Source: Salipiger abyssi (lineage in GTDB: Bacteria; Pseudomonadota; Alphaproteobacteria; Rhodobacterales; Rhodobacteraceae). From it: a stretch of 42,465 bases of DNA. Below, piece after piece: positions 1 to 7,874 of the stretch; within the stretch, counting starts at the first letter, position 1; each line of letters starts with the position of its first letter. The notes under the pieces are model-generated. The model saw only the letters and a list, made by a program, of their open reading frames with translations, searched no databases and was not told where the DNA came from. The position numbers and the translations under genes are program-made. Where the stretch lies: assembly GCF_017311415.1 (NCBI RefSeq), contig NZ_JAEKIS010000026.1, forward strand, positions 1-42,465. Reading direction: 5' to 3'.

Positions 1-123
1 CGCCTGATCGGCCCAGAACCCGTCCGGATCGCTCAGCGACCGCGCATACATCTCGTCATACGCCGCAGCGTCGACATGCGCTCCGGAAACAAAATCGGAA
101 GACGGCGGGTAGGTGTCGGACAT
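1..123 (-). CDS. acs: Acetyl-CoA synthetase, N-terminal 41 residues (partial)
   Basis: Only the first 41 codons lie in the window; the gene runs off the left edge. The reading frame begins MSDTYPPSSDF and continues with an AHVDAAAYDEMYARSL segment and DPDGFW, the typical start of AMP-forming acetyl-CoA synthetases, which activate acetate to acetyl-CoA in the cytoplasm. A strong ribosome binding site (GGAGGA) sits about 8 bases before the ATG, which fixes the start. It points the same way as the ABC importer genes but is separated from them by about 160 bases with its own possible control sites. Identification rests on a short N-terminus, so it is good but not certain; propionyl-CoA synthetase is less likely. 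Confidence 0.8.
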   Translation of the reverse strand, partial: MSDTYPPSSDFVSGAHVDAAAYDEMYARSLSDPDGFWADQA

Positions 124-180
124 CGGTGGGTTCCTCCTCCACGAAATTCAATGCCCAAGGGAAGCGCGGCGGGCAGGGGA

Positions 181-245
181 TGGCAATAGGCATTTGGTGC
201 AATGTTTCAGCAACCCGCGCATAAATTTTGCACATATTGCACGGT
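181..245 (-). promoter_or_regulatory. Cluster of TTGCA-type motifs upstream of acs
   Basis: The AT-richer stretch between the importer and acs carries TTTGCAC (227-233) and ATTGCAC (236-242) as a close direct repeat, plus GGTGCAAT (196-203) in the other orientation. TTTGCAAA-like half-sites are known for ScfR-family regulators such as PccR of Rhodobacter sphaeroides, and a ScfR-type gene lies at 5807. That these are binding sites is an inference. Confidence 0.3.
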
Positions 246-282
246 GCCACGGAGGCGGGGCACCCCCGCGGCGCGCGCGCTA

Positions 283-1038
283 TCAGATCGCCAGATATTC
301 CGCCCGCAGGCTTTCGTTCTCCAGTACCTCGGCGGCGGTTCCATCGAACACGATGGAGCCGGTATCGAGGATGATCGCCCGGTCCGCCAGTTGCAGCGCG
401 CGCACCGCGTTCTGCTCGACCAGGATCGTGGTCATGCCCTGCGCCTTGATATGGCGCAGCGTCTTTTCGATCTCGTCCACGATCACCGGCGCCAGCCCCT
501 CATAGGGCTCGTCGAGCAGCAGCACCTTGATGTCGCGTGCCAGCGCCCGGGCGATAGCCAGCATCTGCTGCTCGCCGCCCGAAAGCGTCACGCCCTCCTG
601 CCGGCGGCGTTCGCCCAGACGGGGGAAGAGTTCGTAAAGACGTTCGATCGACCAGCCCACCGGCGGCGCGATCTGCGCCAGTTGCAGGTTCTCCTCGACC
701 GTGAGGCCGGGGATGATGCGCCGGTCCTCGGGCACCAGACCCAGCCCGTGCGCCGCCGCCTCATGCGAGGCCATCTTGTGCAGCGGCTGGTGATCGAGCC
801 AGATCTCGCCCTTCTGCACCTGCGGCGAGCCGAGCCGCGCGATGGAGCGCAGGGTGGTGGTCTTGCCGGCGCCGTTGCGACCGAGCAGCGCGACGATCTC
901 GCCCTCGTGCACGTTGAAGGAAATGCCCTGCACGATATAGCTCTCGCCATAATAGGAATGCATGTCCCAGACGGAGAGGAAGGCCGGCGCGGTCTCGGCC
1001 ATATTGGCGTTCTTGGAAAAATCCGGTCTGACGTTCAT
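283..1038 (-). CDS. LivF-like ABC importer ATP-binding protein
   Basis: A 251-residue ATPase of the branched-chain amino acid (HAAT) importer family, one of two nucleotide-binding subunits at the inner membrane. Visible motifs are Walker A GRNGAGKTT (residues 53-61), signature LSGGEQQ (152-158), and Walker B VLLLDEP (172-178) followed by YEGLAP, typical of LivF rather than LivG. An SD GGGAGGA precedes the ATG. It is the last gene of the importer operon, separated from the LivG-like gene by 83 bases holding two palindromes. The substrate cannot be read from the ATPase; the acs/ScfR context suggests a short-chain acid or amide rather than leucine (inference). Confidence 0.9.
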   Translation of the reverse strand: MNVRPDFSKNANMAETAPAFLSVWDMHSYYGESYIVQGISFNVHEGEIVALLGRNGAGKTTTLRSIARLGSPQVQKGEIWLDHQPLHKMASHEAAAHGLGLVPEDRRIIPGLTVEENLQLAQIAPPVGWSIERLYELFPRLGERRRQEGVTLSGGEQQMLAIARALARDIKVLLLDEPYEGLAPVIVDEIEKTLRHIKAQGMTTILVEQNAVRALQLADRAIILDTGSIVFDGTAAEVLENESLRAEYLAI

Positions 1039-1053
1039 TTCTGTGATCCTCCC

Positions 1054-1108
1054 GTCCCGGACCTGATCCGGGACCTCATGCGTGGAGGCCCCGGACCAGG
1101 TCCGGGGC
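1054..1108. repeat. Pair of 21-nt palindromes (REP-like element)
   Basis: Two near-identical palindromes, 1054-1074 (arms GTCCCGGA/TCCGGGAC) and 1088-1108 (arms GCCCCGGACC/GGTCCGGGGC), lie 13 bases apart between the LivG- and LivF-like genes. The core CCGGACCTGATCCGGG resembles a palindromic repeat dispersed in many alphaproteobacterial genomes. In the transcript both would fold into strong hairpins and may stabilise the upstream message or reduce livF-like expression. Confidence 0.7.
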
Positions 1109-1121
1109 GTGTTGCGCGGGC

Positions 1122-1877
1122 TCAGGCGTGTTCGCCGAGATAGGCTTCCTGCACCTTGGGGTGGCCCTTGATATTGGCGGGGATGTCCTCGACCAGCGGC
1201 GTGCCCTGGGCCAGCACGGTGATCCGGTCGGCGAGCGAGAACACCACATGCATGTCATGCTCGATGATGCACATGGTGATGTCGCGCTTTTCCTTGATCT
1301 CCTTCAGCAGGTCGATGGTGTTGTTGGTGTCGGCGCGGGCCATGCCGGCGGTGGGCTCGTCGAGCAGCAGCAGGCGCGGCTCCTGCACCAGGCACATCGC
1401 CATCTCCAGCCGCCGCTTGTCGCCGCGCGACATGGAGGCGGAATGCATGTTGCGCTTCTCCAGCATGTTCACATCCGAGAGCATCGCCTCCGCCCGTTCG
1501 CGCAACGTGGCCTCGTTCTCGACCGACTCGATGGCATGCAGGCGGAAGACCCCGTCCCGCTTGGCGAAGAGCGGGATCATCATGTTCTCCATCACCGTCA
1601 GATCGCCGAAGATCTCCGGCGTCTGGAACACCCGCGAAATCCCCATCTGGTTGATCTCGAAGGGTTTGCGCCCCAGCACCGACTGCCCGTCGAACATCAC
1701 CGACCCGGTGTCTGGGATCAGCTTGCCGACCAGGCAGTTGAGCAGAGTCGACTTGCCCGCGCCGTTGGGGCCGATGATGGCGTGCACCGTGTTCTCCTGC
1801 ACGGAGAGGTTCACCTCGCTCAGCGCTTTCAGCCCGCCGAAGCGCTTGTTCACGTCCTTGACGTCGAGAATGCCCAT
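1122..1877 (-). CDS. LivG-like ABC importer ATP-binding protein
   Basis: A 251-residue ATPase of the HAAT importer family, partner of the LivF-like subunit. It shows Walker A GPNGAGKST near residues 36-44, a MSRGDKRRLEMA signature segment (a variant of LSGGQ) and Walker B LLLLDEPTAGMA. The residues after Walker B are the LivG type. The unusual signature MSRGDKR also occurs in UrtD-like subunits, so a urea/amide-type relative is possible. The start ATG has SD GGAGA and sits 12 bases after the stop of the LivM-like permease, so the genes are co-transcribed. Confidence 0.88.
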   Translation of the reverse strand: MGILDVKDVNKRFGGLKALSEVNLSVQENTVHAIIGPNGAGKSTLLNCLVGKLIPDTGSVMFDGQSVLGRKPFEINQMGISRVFQTPEIFGDLTVMENMMIPLFAKRDGVFRLHAIESVENEATLRERAEAMLSDVNMLEKRNMHSASMSRGDKRRLEMAMCLVQEPRLLLLDEPTAGMARADTNNTIDLLKEIKEKRDITMCIIEHDMHVVFSLADRITVLAQGTPLVEDIPANIKGHPKVQEAYLGEHA

Positions 1878-1889
1878 AATCGCGTCTCC

Positions 1890-3092
1890 TTACTCGGCGG
1901 GGGTGGTGCTGGCGGATTTGGCGTCGTCCTTGGCCGGCTTGCGGCGCAGGCGGCGGGCGATGCGCTGGCCGCCCTCCACCAGCCCGCCGGGCAGGAAGAT
2001 CACGATCAGCATGAACAGCAGGCCCAGCGTCAGGTGCCAGCCCTTGCCGACGAAGGGGTGGATCAGCGCGACCACCAGATCCTCGAGCCCGTCGGGCAGG
2101 AAGGAGACCCAGCCATGCACCACCTGGTCGTTGATCTTGGAGAAGATGTTCTCGAAATACTTGATGAAGCCCGCGCCCAGCACCGGGCCGATCAGCGTGC
2201 CCGCGCCGCCGAGAATGGTCATCAGCACCACCTCGCCTGACGCCGTCCACTGCATACGCTCGGCACCCGCCAGCGGATCCATGCAGGCCAGCAGCCCGCC
2301 GGCGAGCCCGGCATACATGCCCGAGATCACGAAGGCCGCCAGCGTATAGGGGCGCGCATTGAGGCCGGTGTAGTAAAGCCGGTTCTGGTTCGACTTGATC
2401 GCGCGCAGCATCATGCCGAAGGGCGAGCGGAAGATGCGGATCGCCACGTAGAAGGAGATCAGCATGATGATCGCGGCAAGGTAGTAGCCCACGGAGAACT
2501 GGAACTCCCAGGGGCCGAGCACCAGCGTCTCGAAGCTGCGCATCTCCATCCCGAAGAGGTTGGTCACCGGGATACCGCCATCGGCGGTGGCCGAGACGCC
2601 GAGCACGCGCGGATCGTCCAGCGTGATCTGGAGCCCGGTCTCGCCATTGGTGATGGGGGTCAGCACCGAATAGGCGAGGTTGTAGCTCATCTGTGCAAAG
2701 GCCAGCGTCAGGATCGAGAAATAGATCCCCGAGCGGCGCAGGCTGACATAGCCGATCACCACCGCGAAGAGGCCCGCCACGATCATCGACAGCAGGATCG
2801 CCGGGATCACGTTCATGCTCAGCAGCTTGAACATCCAGACCGCTGCATAGGAGCCGACGCCGAGAAACGCCGCGTGGCCGAAGCTGAGATAGCCGGTGAG
2901 GCCGAACAGGATGTTGAAGCCGATCGCGAGGATCCCGAAGATCACGAAACGCTGCATCAGGTCGGGGTAGCCGGCGTTGAACTGCGCCAGCCCGCTATCG
3001 GTGGGGAAGGGGTTCAGGATGAAGGGTGCGAACAGCGCCAGCACCGCGACGATCAGGAACAGGGTGAAGTCTTTCTTGCCGAGTCCGAACAC
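1890..3092 (-). CDS. LivM-like ABC importer permease
   Basis: A 400-residue integral membrane protein with about ten hydrophobic segments. It contains the LivM/UrtC-type stretch [20 protein letters not shown] near residues 65-84 and the cytoplasmic coupling region [14 protein letters not shown]. It forms the transmembrane channel with the LivH-like subunit encoded 4 bases upstream. The C-terminal tail is charged ([14 protein letters not shown]) and probably cytoplasmic. The length is slightly above the usual LivM size. The substrate is not determinable from the sequence. Confidence 0.9.
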   Translation of the reverse strand: MFGLGKKDFTLFLIVAVLALFAPFILNPFPTDSGLAQFNAGYPDLMQRFVIFGILAIGFNILFGLTGYLSFGHAAFLGVGSYAAVWMFKLLSMNVIPAILLSMIVAGLFAVVIGYVSLRRSGIYFSILTLAFAQMSYNLAYSVLTPITNGETGLQITLDDPRVLGVSATADGGIPVTNLFGMEMRSFETLVLGPWEFQFSVGYYLAAIIMLISFYVAIRIFRSPFGMMLRAIKSNQNRLYYTGLNARPYTLAAFVISGMYAGLAGGLLACMDPLAGAERMQWTASGEVVLMTILGGAGTLIGPVLGAGFIKYFENIFSKINDQVVHGWVSFLPDGLEDLVVALIHPFVGKGWHLTLGLLFMLIVIFLPGGLVEGGQRIARRLRRKPAKDDAKSASTTPAE

Positions 3093-3096
3093 AGGC

Positions 3097-4128
3097 TTAG
3101 TCCTCCATCACGCCCTTGCGGCCCATGAGGCCCCGCGGGCGGGTCAGCAGAATGATGATGGCGACGAGATAGATGATGATCTGGTCGATCCCGGGCAGGA
3201 TCTGCTTGATCTCGTTCATCGAGGCGAAGCTTTCGAGGATTCCCAGAAGGAAGCCGGCAGCGACGGCGCCCGGAAGCGAGCCCATGCCGCCGACCACCAC
3301 AACCACGAAACTCAGCACCAGGAAATCCATGCCCATGTGGTAGTTGGGCGAGTTGATCGGCGCATACATCACGCCGGCGAGCCCGGCCACGGCGGCGGCC
3401 AGCCCGAACATGATGGTGAAGCGTCGGTCGATATTGATGCCTAGCAGGCCCACGGTCTCGCGGTCGGCCATGCCGGCGCGCACCACCATGCCGAAGGTGG
3501 TGAATTGCAGGAAGGCGAACACCCCGCCGATGATCAGCGCCGCGAAGGCGAAATAGACCAGCCGCCAATAGGGGTAGATGATGGCGTTGGGGTCAAATCC
3601 CAGCAGCACGCCGAAATCGAACGAGCCGGTGAAGGCGTCGGGCGCGGGCGTCGGGATCGGGTTGGCGCCGAAGATCTGCTTGATGATCTCCTGCAACACG
3701 ATGGCCAGGCCGAAGGTCACCAGGATCTGGTCCGCATGCGGGCGGCGGTAGAAATGCTTGATCAGCCCGCGCTCCATGATCACGCCGACGGCGATCATCA
3801 CCGGGATCGAGAACAGGATCGCCAGCGGCACCGACCAGTCGATGATGGCGGCACCGGTCACCTCGCCGAAGAGATCGTGCATATAGGGCACATCGACCTT
3901 CAGCGGGTTGCCGAGGAAATCGGTGCGGGTCTCGTCCACCACCTGATGCGACAGCGTCAGCAGGCGGTTCAGCGTCACCGCGCAGAAGGCGCCGATCATG
4001 AAAAGCGCACCATGGGCGAAGTTCACCACGCCCAGCGTGCCGAATATGAGGGTAAGCCCCAGCGCGATCAGCGCATAGGCCGAGCCCTTGTCGAGCCCGT
4101 TCAGGATTTGAAGGGTGATTGCGTCCAT
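3097..4128 (-). CDS. LivH-like ABC importer permease
   Basis: A 343-residue membrane protein opening with [20 protein letters not shown] and continuing [20 protein letters not shown], the hallmark of LivH/UrtB permeases. It is about 45 residues longer than typical LivH because of an inserted soluble loop at about residues 55-100 ([19 protein letters not shown]...). The loop probably faces the periplasm or forms an extra helix pair. It is first of the four membrane and ATPase genes, after a 111-base gap with a stem-loop that separates it from the binding-protein gene. Confidence 0.9.
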   Translation of the reverse strand: MDAITLQILNGLDKGSAYALIALGLTLIFGTLGVVNFAHGALFMIGAFCAVTLNRLLTLSHQVVDETRTDFLGNPLKVDVPYMHDLFGEVTGAAIIDWSVPLAILFSIPVMIAVGVIMERGLIKHFYRRPHADQILVTFGLAIVLQEIIKQIFGANPIPTPAPDAFTGSFDFGVLLGFDPNAIIYPYWRLVYFAFAALIIGGVFAFLQFTTFGMVVRAGMADRETVGLLGINIDRRFTIMFGLAAAVAGLAGVMYAPINSPNYHMGMDFLVLSFVVVVVGGMGSLPGAVAAGFLLGILESFASMNEIKQILPGIDQIIIYLVAIIILLTRPRGLMGRKGVMED

Positions 4129-4160
4129 GTCCCGGCCTTCAAGGTCAAAGGGAGAGGGTG

Positions 4161-4185
4161 CGTTCCCGGCTCGGGGCCGGGAACG
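4161..4185 (-). terminator. Intercistronic stem-loop after the binding-protein gene
   Basis: A perfect 10-bp inverted repeat (CGTTCCCGGC / GCCGGGAACG) with a 5-base loop lies between the binding-protein stop (4240) and the LivH-like start (4128). It has no clear T-run. The position is typical of hairpins that protect or partly terminate the binding-protein message, giving more binding protein than membrane subunits. Confidence 0.6.
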
Positions 4186-4239
4186 CTGGGGATACGACCT
4201 AAAAAACCAACAGGTGCGGCCGTATAAAATGCGGGGGTG

Positions 4240-5586
4240 TCAGGCGCCGGGGTTACAGGCGCCGAGCGAACCGCCCGCGAACATCGGATGATCCGGCGCG
4301 TATTCCACCTGGGCGCGCGGCGTGACCTCGACCACTTCGAGCAGGTCGAATTCCGAGGTGGGGTTTTCCTTCCCTTTCACCACGAGCACATCCTTGAAGC
4401 ACTGGTGATCCTCGGCGCGGTAAAGCGTCGGGCCGTTGCCGAGCCCGTCGAATTCGAACCCGGCAAGGGCCTCGCCCACGGCGCAGGGATCGAAGGAGCC
4501 CGCGCGCTGAACCGCATCCGCATAGAGCAGCGTCTGCACATAGCAGGTGTGCGCGGCCTGACTCGGCGGGAAGCCGTATTTGGTGCCGAAGCTCTGCACG
4601 AAGGCCTTGGAGCCCGCATCCTGAAGCGACCAGTGCCAGTTGGTGGAGCCGAAGATGCCCTTGACGTTCTCGCCGGCGCCGCGCGCCATCAGGCGCGAGT
4701 AGAGCGGCACGACGATCTCGAAATTCTTGCCGTTCACCTGCTTTTCGCGCAGGCCGAACTGCACCGCGTTGGTGAGCGAGTTCACCATGTTGCCGCCGTA
4801 GTGGTTCAGCACCAGCACATCGGCACCCGAATTCAGCACCGGCGCGATATAGGACGAGAAATCGGTCTGGGCGAGCGGGGTCTTGACCGCGTTCACGGTC
4901 TCCCAGCCGAGAGCCTCGGTGGCGGCCTTGATCGATTCTTCCTGCGTCCAGCCCCAGGTGTAATCGGCGGTCAGGTGATAGGCCTTGCGGTCATCGCCAT
5001 ACATCTTGGCCAGCACTGGCGCCAGCGCGGCGCCCGACATGTAGGCGTTGAAGAAGTGGCGGAAACCGTTGGCCTTCTTGTCCTTGCCGGTGGTGTCGTT
5101 GGAGTGTGTGAGACCGGCCATGAAGATCACGCCGGCCTCCTGGCAGAGCCCCTGCACGGCGATGGCGACGCCGGAGGACGAGCCGCCGGTGATCATGATC
5201 GCGCCGTCCTTTTCGATCATCGACTTGGCGGAGGCGCGGGCGGCATCGGATTTGGTCTGGGTGTCGCCGGTCACATACTCGACCTTCTTGCCCATGATCC
5301 CGGTGCCGTCGAGCGCCTTGGAGCTGAAGGTGTTCAGCATGCCACCATCGCCGCCGCCGTTCAGATGCTCCACCGCCAGCTCATAGGCGCGCAGCTCGTC
5401 GGCGCCCTCATCGGCATAGGGGCCGGTCTGTGGCACGTTGAACCCGAGCGTCACCGAGCCGCCGGTGGGGGCGTTGGTGAAGGCGCGGGCCGACGAGGCG
5501 GTAAAGATCGTCGGCAGCGCGACGCCGGCGCCGGCCACGGCACCCGTTCTCAGCACGCCACGGCGAGTCAGAGTCGTCTTGGACAT
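4240..5586 (-). CDS. ABC importer substrate-binding protein, Tat-exported
   Basis: A 448-residue periplasmic binding protein of the Peripla_BP_6 (LivK/AmiC/UrtA) type. The N-terminus has a twin-arginine signal (TRRGVLRTG, then a hydrophobic stretch ending ASSARAF), so it is predicted to be exported folded. The mature part starts with VTLGFNVPQTGPYA, the usual first strand. Two Cys near the C-terminus and one at the very end could form disulfides. The start is the ATG preceded by GGGAGGA; an in-frame ATG 46 codons upstream lacks such a site. First gene of the importer operon, divergent from the ScfR-type regulator. The ligand is unknown. Confidence 0.88.
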   Translation of the reverse strand: MSKTTLTRRGVLRTGAVAGAGVALPTIFTASSARAFTNAPTGGSVTLGFNVPQTGPYADEGADELRAYELAVEHLNGGGDGGMLNTFSSKALDGTGIMGKKVEYVTGDTQTKSDAARASAKSMIEKDGAIMITGGSSSGVAIAVQGLCQEAGVIFMAGLTHSNDTTGKDKKANGFRHFFNAYMSGAALAPVLAKMYGDDRKAYHLTADYTWGWTQEESIKAATEALGWETVNAVKTPLAQTDFSSYIAPVLNSGADVLVLNHYGGNMVNSLTNAVQFGLREKQVNGKNFEIVVPLYSRLMARGAGENVKGIFGSTNWHWSLQDAGSKAFVQSFGTKYGFPPSQAAHTCYVQTLLYADAVQRAGSFDPCAVGEALAGFEFDGLGNGPTLYRAEDHQCFKDVLVVKGKENPTSEFDLLEVVEVTPRAQVEYAPDHPMFAGGSLGACNPGA

Positions 5587-5700
5587 GAAATCCTCCCATT
5601 TTGTAAGCTGCGCGGGAGGGCTCCTCTTCCCCCCGGCGCGAACACGTAACAGTGCAAAGCCAGTATCGGCGAGTGAATGAAAACCACGCAACAATTGCTT

Positions 5701-5759
5701 TTTGGTAAACAATTTTTTTGTCAACGAATGAACGGTATACTACAGTTTTCTGTAAACTG
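5701..5759. promoter_or_regulatory. Repeated TTTxGTAAAC half-sites in the divergent promoter region
   Basis: The 220-base gap between the importer and the ScfR-type gene is AT-rich and holds TTTGGTAAAC (5701-5710), TTTTTGTCAAC (5715-5724) and TTTTCTGTAAAC (5746-5757). The last overlaps two inverted repeats: TACAG-TTTT-CTGTA (5741-5754) and CAGTTT-TCTGT-AAACTG (5743-5759). These are candidate operators for the adjacent regulator, by analogy with TTTGCAAA-type ScfR sites. No single -35/-10 pair stands out. Confidence 0.45.
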
Positions 5760-5806
5760 ATTTATGTGGCGCCGCAGAAAGGCGTTGAAAGGACAGGAAA
5801 AGCGTC

Positions 5807-7108
5807 ATGGCCCGCGACACGCTCACCGGCTCGCGCATCCGCGAAAGGCGGATCATCCTGGGCATGAAGCAGGCGGAACTGGCGCGGCGGTCGGAAATTT
5901 CGGCCTCATATCTTAATCTCATCGAGCACAACCGGCGCAGAATCGGCGGAAAGCTGCTGCTCGATATCGCCGAGATTCTCGGTGTCGAACCCTCCATGTT
6001 GACCGAAGGCGCCGAGGCCGCGCTGATCGCGGCGCTGCGCGAGGCGGCGCTGCATGCGCAAAGCAGCGGGGCGGAGCTTGATCGGCTCGACGAATTCGCC
6101 GGGCGCTTTCCCGGCTGGGCGCGGCTCCTGGCCGACAGCCGCGCGCGGATCGAGACGCTGGAGCGCTCGGTGGAGGCGCTGACCGACCGGCTGGCGCATG
6201 ACCCGCATCTGGCCGACGCGCTGCACGAGATGCTCTCGACCGTGACCGCCATCCGCTCTGCCGCCTCGATCCTCGCCGAGCCGGGCGAGATCGACCCGGA
6301 CTGGCAGCGCCGCTTTCACCGCAACATCTACGAGGACAGCGCAAGGCTTGCCGAGAGCAGCCGCAGCCTGGCCTCCTATCTGGAGGCCGAGGGCAAGGCC
6401 GCCGCCGAGAGCGGTACGCCGCAGGAGGAGGTCGAGGCGCTGTTCGAGGCGGCGGATTACCATATCGCGCCGCTCGACGCCGGCGGCCTGCCGGGAGAGG
6501 TCGCGCAGGAGCTGGGGGCGGCGCTCTCGCCCACCGCCCGGGCGCTGCTGCGTCGCGCCTTCGAACGCTACGCCGCCGATGCCGCAGCGCTTCCGCTGCC
6601 GCAGGTGCTGGAGGCTGTGGTGGTCACCGGCACCGACCCGCTGGCCTTGGCGCGGCGCTTCGGCACCGACCCGGCCCGCGCCATGCGGCGGCTGGCGACG
6701 CTGCCGCCGAGCGCGCCCTGCGGCCAGGTCGGGCTGGCGATCTGCGATGCCTCGGGGGTGTTTACCTTCCGCAAGCCGCTGCCGGATTTCCCGATCCCGC
6801 GCTTCGGCGCCGACTGCCCGCTCTGGCCGCTCTTTGCCGCGCTCTCCCGTCCGATGTCGGTGCTGAGCCGGGTGCTGCATTCGGCAGGCCGGCAAAGCGG
6901 CGCGGTCACCGCCATCGCCTTTGCCCAGCCGGCGGGTCCGCCCGAGATCAACCGCGAGCCGGTCTTCGAGGCACATATGATGATCGCGCCCGCGCGGGCG
7001 CGCACGGAGGAGCGGCCCGAAGAGGTCGGGGTGACCTGCCGGATCTGCCCGCGCGCGCCCTGTCCGGCACGTCGCGAGCCCTCGCTGCTGGGCGAGCCGG
7101 GCTTTTGA
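5807..7108 (+). CDS. ScfR-family XRE transcriptional regulator (short-chain fatty acyl type)
   Basis: A 433-residue cytoplasmic DNA-binding protein. Residues 9-64 are an XRE helix-turn-helix (RERRIILGMKQAELARRSEIS...YLNLIEHNRRR). Residues about 215-433 match the C-terminal domain of short-chain fatty acyl-CoA responsive regulators (RamB/PccR relatives, DUF2083), ending in the cysteine motif CRICPRAPCPARREP (411-425). The middle, 131-195, resembles a histidine-kinase dimerisation helix pair with HEMLSTVTAIRSAASIL at 140-156. It is divergent from the importer and close to acs, so it probably controls them in response to acyl-CoA levels (inference). The ATG is preceded by an AGGAC-type site. Confidence 0.85.
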   Translation: MARDTLTGSRIRERRIILGMKQAELARRSEISASYLNLIEHNRRRIGGKLLLDIAEILGVEPSMLTEGAEAALIAALREAALHAQSSGAELDRLDEFAGRFPGWARLLADSRARIETLERSVEALTDRLAHDPHLADALHEMLSTVTAIRSAASILAEPGEIDPDWQRRFHRNIYEDSARLAESSRSLASYLEAEGKAAAESGTPQEEVEALFEAADYHIAPLDAGGLPGEVAQELGAALSPTARALLRRAFERYAADAAALPLPQVLEAVVVTGTDPLALARRFGTDPARAMRRLATLPPSAPCGQVGLAICDASGVFTFRKPLPDFPIPRFGADCPLWPLFAALSRPMSVLSRVLHSAGRQSGAVTAIAFAQPAGPPEINREPVFEAHMMIAPARARTEERPEEVGVTCRICPRAPCPARREPSLLGEPGF

Positions 7109-7112
7109 TCTT

Positions 7113-7141
7113 TTGACACCCGCCGTCACATTGGCGATAAG
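7113..7141 (+). promoter_or_regulatory. Sigma-70-type promoter of the response regulator operon
   Basis: TTGACA (7113-7118), a 17-base spacer and GATAAG (7136-7141) form a near-consensus housekeeping promoter just after the ScfR gene stop. Transcription would start near 7148, leaving a leader of about 60 bases with a short GC-rich hairpin before the response regulator start. Confidence 0.65.
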
Positions 7142-7206
7142 TTTTTTACAGGGGAGGAAAACCACGGTTCTCCGGGCCGCACGGTCCGGGGCCGGGGCAA
7201 GGGGGC

Positions 7207-7584
7207 GTGATGTTGAAACGAGTGATGCTGATCGAGGATGAGCCGAACATCATCGAGGCGATCAGTTTCATCCTGTCGCGCGAGGGGCTGGCGGTGGACA
7301 CCCATTCCGACGGCACCACCGCCAATGACAGGTTGCGGGCCTGCCGGCCCGATCTGCTGATCCTCGATGTGATGCTTCCGGGCAAGAGCGGCTATGACAT
7401 CCTGCGCGAACTGCGCGAGGACGCGGATACCGCCGAACTGCCGGTGCTGATGCTCACCGCGCGCGGCCAGTCGCGCGACCGCGAAATGGCCGAGCGCGCG
7501 GGCGTGTCGGCCTTCATGACCAAACCCTTCTCGAATGCCGAGATGCTGGCGACGGTGCGCACGCTGGTCGCCGGAGGCGTATGA
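7207..7584 (+). CDS. Single-domain response regulator
   Basis: A 125-residue receiver (REC) domain with no output domain. The acidic pair E10/D11, phospho-acceptor D54 (LLILDVMLP), T84 (LMLTA) and K106 (TKPF) are all present, so it should be phosphorylatable. The start is either GTG 7207 or the next codon, ATG 7210; both follow an AAGGGGG site. Its stop overlaps the next gene by four bases (ATGA). The likely kinase is encoded two genes downstream. With no DNA-binding domain it must act through protein contacts or a phosphorelay. Confidence 0.92.
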   Translation: MMLKRVMLIEDEPNIIEAISFILSREGLAVDTHSDGTTANDRLRACRPDLLILDVMLPGKSGYDILRELREDADTAELPVLMLTARGQSRDREMAERAGVSAFMTKPFSNAEMLATVRTLVAGGV

Positions 7585-7874
7585 GCGAGGCCGGGCCTCC
7601 GCGCCGGGGCAAGCCCCCGGTCTTTCTGGAGCGGCAATCCTATCGCCGCCGCCGGGTGATCGACGCGGCACGGGTGCTGCCCTTTATCGGCATGCTGCTC
7701 TGGCTGGTGCCGCTGCTCTGGGCCGAGGAGGGCGCGGCGGCGGTGCGCTCCTCCAGCGCCATCCTCTATCTCTTCGGGGTCTGGGCGCTGCTGGTGCTGG
7801 GCGCGGTGGTGCTGTCCTCGCGGCTGGCGGCGCAGGGGCGCTATGGCGCTGAGACCGGCGGCGAGGGCGGATGA
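7581..7874 (+). CDS. Small two-helix membrane protein coupled to the kinase
   Basis: A 97-residue protein with a basic N-terminus (RRGKPP...YRRRR) and two hydrophobic segments at about residues 31-48 and 60-81. It overlaps the response regulator stop and the kinase start by ATGA on both sides, so all three are translated together. Not recognised by name. By analogy, small two-helix proteins (YjcH/DUF485, DUF4212) are encoded next to ActP-type and other sodium:solute symporters; this one precedes a symporter-domain kinase and may be its subunit (inference). Confidence 0.75.
   Translation: MSEAGPPRRGKPPVFLERQSYRRRRVIDAARVLPFIGMLLWLVPLLWAEEGAAAVRSSSAILYLFGVWALLVLGAVVLSSRLAAQGRYGAETGGEGG

Noticed and set aside
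202-1143. A 313-codon plus-strand frame opposite the LivF-like gene
   Set aside because: Antisense shadow; ends in the VPDLIRDL translation of the palindromic repeat, a known false-gene signature.
4237-5649. A 470-codon plus-strand frame opposite the binding-protein gene
   Set aside because: His/Gly/Arg-rich shadow; the minus-strand gene has a Tat signal, SD and binding-protein fold.
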